The notes under the pieces are model-generated. The model was given only the letters and a program-made list of their open reading frames with translations. It was not told where the DNA came from and made no database searches. Positions 61,892-64,000 of a DNA stretch of 64,000 nucleotides are shown in pieces (the stretch's first letter is position 1; every line of letters starts with the position of its first letter). Position numbers and translations under genes: made by a program. Source of the DNA: DASQUK01 sp963717085 (lineage in GTDB: Bacteria; Actinomycetota; Acidimicrobiia; Acidimicrobiales; VFJN01); the NCBI GenBank assembly GCA_963717085.1, contig CAVQVM010000011.1, forward strand, positions 62,001 through 126,000, written 5' to 3'.

Positions 61892-63629
61892 ACGGCGCCG
61901 GCTGAGGCCCCCGCACCAGGCGGCCCGGGCGCTCGCCGGTGGCCGCGTCGTGGTCGCGCACCACGACGCCCCGCTTGATCGTGGCCACGTAGCCCCGAGC
62001 CCGCTGAACCAGCCGGCGCCCGCCCGCCGGCAGGTCGTAGACCATCTCGGGCGCCTCGCTCGCCACGTTGTCGGCGTCGATGACGTTGAGGTCGGCGAGA
62101 TGGCCGGGCGCCACGAGGCCCCGGTCGTCGAAGCCGAATAACGACGCCGTCCGCCGGGTCTGCAGGTTGACGGCCAACTCCAGCGGCAGCCGCTGGCCGC
62201 GGCTGCGCTCGCGGACCCAGTGGCTGAGCATGTAGGTCGGCATGCTGGCGTCGCACAGCAGGCCACAGTGGGCACCCCCGTCGCCGAGCCCCAGCACCAC
62301 ATCCGGCTGCGTGAGCAGCTCGGCCAGCGCCCGAAAGTCGCCGTCGGCGTAGCCCCCCAGCGGCATGTAGAGCAGCGCCTGGCCCTCGCGCTCGAGCAGC
62401 AGGTCGTAGCCGACCTCGGCCGGCGGCCGCCCCTGCTGCTCGGCCAGGGCGGCGATGCTGCGGTCCGGGGGTGGCTCGTAGTCCGGCGGATCGCCAAGGG
62501 GGAACATGTGGCCCCAGGCGTCGGCGATGAACGCCGCCGCGCCGGCGTCGTCCAGGGTCTCGCCCAGGATCGCCGCGCGCACCTCGGGGTCGCGGAGCCG
62601 CGCCACCCGCTCGGGCAGCCGCAGCTCCGCCAGACCCGCGTACGCAGCGTGGAGCATGAACGGGTGGGCGCTTGACTCCAGCCCGAACAGCACCGATGTC
62701 GACCGCCCCCCGACCTGCGGGACGATGTGGGCGCCGACGGCGTTCGCCCGCCGGACCAGGTCGAGAATCGTGCGCCAGTGGTCGGGACGCATGTGGTCCT
62801 GCCCGGTACCGAACGTGACGCGGCAACCCGTGGCGCGCGACAGCTCCGTCATCCACGCCAGTTCTGCCTCGGGGTCGACCATGTCGCTGGCCAGCTCGAA
62901 GACGCCGGGGACCCTGGCCGACCCGCGCGGCTGGCCGGCACCCGTCGACGCCAGGGCCCGGCCGATGCCGACCAGTTCCTCCGGTGAAGCGGTCGTGCCC
63001 GCCGCCAGCTCGCCGTCCTTGGCCCGGTGGATGATCGTGCGGGTGGTGGAGAAGCCCACCGCGCCCGCCTCCATCGCCTCACGCACGAGGGCGGACATGG
63101 CCGCGATCTCGGCGGGCGTGGCCTCGGCGTTGGCGCCACCCCGCTCGCCCATCACGTAGGCCCGCACCGCACCGTGCGGCACCAGCGCGCTCACGTCGAG
63201 CACCCGGGGCAGGCGGTCGAGCTCGTCGAGGTACTCGGGGAACGTCTCCCAGTTCCACGTGATGCCCTCGGCCAGCGCCGTGCCGGGGATGTCCTCGACA
63301 CCCTCCATGAGCTGGATCAGCCAAGCGTGCCGGTCGGGGTGCGCCGGTGCGAAGCCCACCCCGCAGTTGCCCATCACCACGGTCGTCACGCCGTGCCAGC
63401 TGGACGGCGACACCTCCGGGTCCCAGGTGGCCTGGCCGTCGTAGTGCGTGTGGATGTCGACGAAGCCCGGGGTGACGACCAGGCCGTCGGCGTCGACTTC
63501 CCGCCGCCCGCGGCCGTCCACGGATCCCACGCCGACGATGCGATCGCCATCGATCGCCACGTCGGCCGGCCTGCCGGGAGCGCCGGAGCCGTCCACGACG
63601 TGCCCGTTGCGGATCACCAGGTCGTGCAT
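61884..63629 (-). CDS. N-acyl-D-amino-acid deacylase family
   Basis: 581-residue amidohydrolase (D-aminoacylase/DHO-like). The beta-sandwich start is LVIRNGHVVDGSGAPG. The metal motif is FVDIHTHYDGQATWD. VTTVVMGNCGVGFAPAHPD carries the conserved Cys, and GVGDGGAHC-like text is LGLGDGGAHCGLLCDA. It would release D-amino acids from N-acyl forms, but many members have other substrates. ATG 63629 with GGGAAA upstream. Convergent with the TetR gene. Confidence 0.85.
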   Translation of the reverse strand: MHDLVIRNGHVVDGSGAPGRPADVAIDGDRIVGVGSVDGRGRREVDADGLVVTPGFVDIHTHYDGQATWDPEVSPSSWHGVTTVVMGNCGVGFAPAHPDRHAWLIQLMEGVEDIPGTALAEGITWNWETFPEYLDELDRLPRVLDVSALVPHGAVRAYVMGERGGANAEATPAEIAAMSALVREAMEAGAVGFSTTRTIIHRAKDGELAAGTTASPEELVGIGRALASTGAGQPRGSARVPGVFELASDMVDPEAELAWMTELSRATGCRVTFGTGQDHMRPDHWRTILDLVRRANAVGAHIVPQVGGRSTSVLFGLESSAHPFMLHAAYAGLAELRLPERVARLRDPEVRAAILGETLDDAGAAAFIADAWGHMFPLGDPPDYEPPPDRSIAALAEQQGRPPAEVGYDLLLEREGQALLYMPLGGYADGDFRALAELLTQPDVVLGLGDGGAHCGLLCDASMPTYMLSHWVRERSRGQRLPLELAVNLQTRRTASLFGFDDRGLVAPGHLADLNVIDADNVASEAPEMVYDLPAGGRRLVQRARGYVATIKRGVVVRDHDAATGERPGRLVRGPQPAPSG

Positions 63630-63766
63630 TATTTCCCGCTCTTGCTGCTCCGCAGCGGGCCGCTCGGGCTGTCGACGTGTTGTTGTCCGCTCCCACGGCC
63701 GCTCGGGCCGGGCTCGCTCTCTCGCCCTCCGGGACGCTCGCTCATGGCTGCCAGCCAACCACCGGC

Positions 63767-64000
63767 CTACCGCGTCGGCAATGTGACGGCGGCGCCAGCG
63801 GCGGGCTCGGGCGCCGGCCGCCGCCTGCGGCCGGTGCGCACCGACCACGGCGGTTGTGGCACGTGTGGCGCCACGACAGCCAGCGCCACGGCCGTGAGCA
63901 GCGCGGCGGGCAGCGCCACCGCCCCGGGGACCGTGCCCGCGAGGCCGGTGCGGTCGACCAGGACGTAGTAGACGACGTAGTGGGCCAGGAAGATCCCCAG
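63767..64000 (-). CDS. C-terminus of a membrane protein, cut by right edge
   Basis: The last 77 residues are visible: LGIFLAHYVVYYVLVDRTGL and a TM of AVALPAALLTAVALAVVAP, then an Arg/Ala-rich cytoplasmic tail. The GIFLAHYVVYYVL segment is reminiscent of acyltransferase-3 proteins. This is uncertain because most of the gene lies outside the window. Confidence 0.5.
   Translation of the reverse strand: MGIFLAHYVVYYVLVDRTGLAGTVPGAVALPAALLTAVALAVVAPHVPQPPWSVRTGRRRRPAPEPAAGAAVTLPTR

Overview
The window is high-GC, densely coded DNA with GTG starts and ATGA stop/start overlaps. It contains several F420-type LLM oxidoreductases, a HspR-type HAIR operator in front of lon, an IdeR/DtxR-like box, and a fused IcmF next to a fused branched-chain 2-oxoacid dehydrogenase E1. 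Together these point to an actinobacterium, possibly of the Acidimicrobiia. That placement is inferred from gene content, because there is no rRNA gene here. I saw no phage, IS element, CRISPR array, tRNA or rRNA.

Layout. 1-17 kb is mostly core functions: cysS (cut by the left edge), a sulfotransferase-like remnant, a PhyH dioxygenase, valS, an MscS channel, lon, a KimA-like potassium permease with a C-terminal OB-fold, the glycolate oxidase operon glcDEF, a metallophosphoesterase-BON pair and an aromatic amino acid hydroxylase. 17-24 kb is a branched-chain acyl-CoA locus: a fused BCKDH-type E1 and fused isobutyryl-CoA mutase IcmF, with a divergent MarR regulator behind a 15-bp tandem repeat array. 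24-35 kb is mixed: a SnoaL-like protein, a lipoprotein esterase, an ABC exporter, a YdeI-like protein, zwf, a second PhyH enzyme, a DUF885 peptidase, an aquaporin, a YibE/F protein, a small HTH protein and a thiamine-binding protein.

35-55 kb is the most distinctive region, an apparent N-heterocycle/amide catabolic island. It has two Trz/Mta-type amidohydrolases (one frameshifted), a D-hydantoinase, a three-subunit xanthine-dehydrogenase-family enzyme whose operon runs into alkA and an M20 carbamoylase/allantoate-type hydrolase, an N-carbamoyl-D-amino-acid hydrolase, a diaminopropionate-lyase-like PLP enzyme, a second (fused) xanthine-dehydrogenase-family enzyme, a short SsnA-like hydrolase and two LLM oxidoreductases, one fused to a P-loop kinase-like domain. 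The two dehydrogenase operons are preceded by almost the same 17-bp palindrome (TTCAACAATTTGTTGAA type), which suggests one shared regulator. The chemistry would be oxidation/hydroxylation of a ring, deamination, ring opening of hydantoin/dihydropyrimidine type, then decarbamoylation.

55-64 kb holds a DinB-like protein, a short Erm/KsgA-like methyltransferase, a 17M-like stress protein, a flavodoxin-like protein, a DUF4239 membrane protein, and a COG2159 amidohydrolase facing a CYP125-like P450 plus TetR. Both sides of this last pair carry the same AGAAC-type operator. An N-acyl-D-amino-acid deacylase and the end of a membrane protein cut by the right edge follow.

The DNA is unusually rich in short structured repeats. 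These include a 44-bp palindromic element in two intergenic copies and one in-frame copy inside glcF, a nested inverted repeat at 45.4 kb, 13-bp and 15-bp tandem arrays, and start codons buried in perfect hairpins (zwf and the SsnA-like gene).
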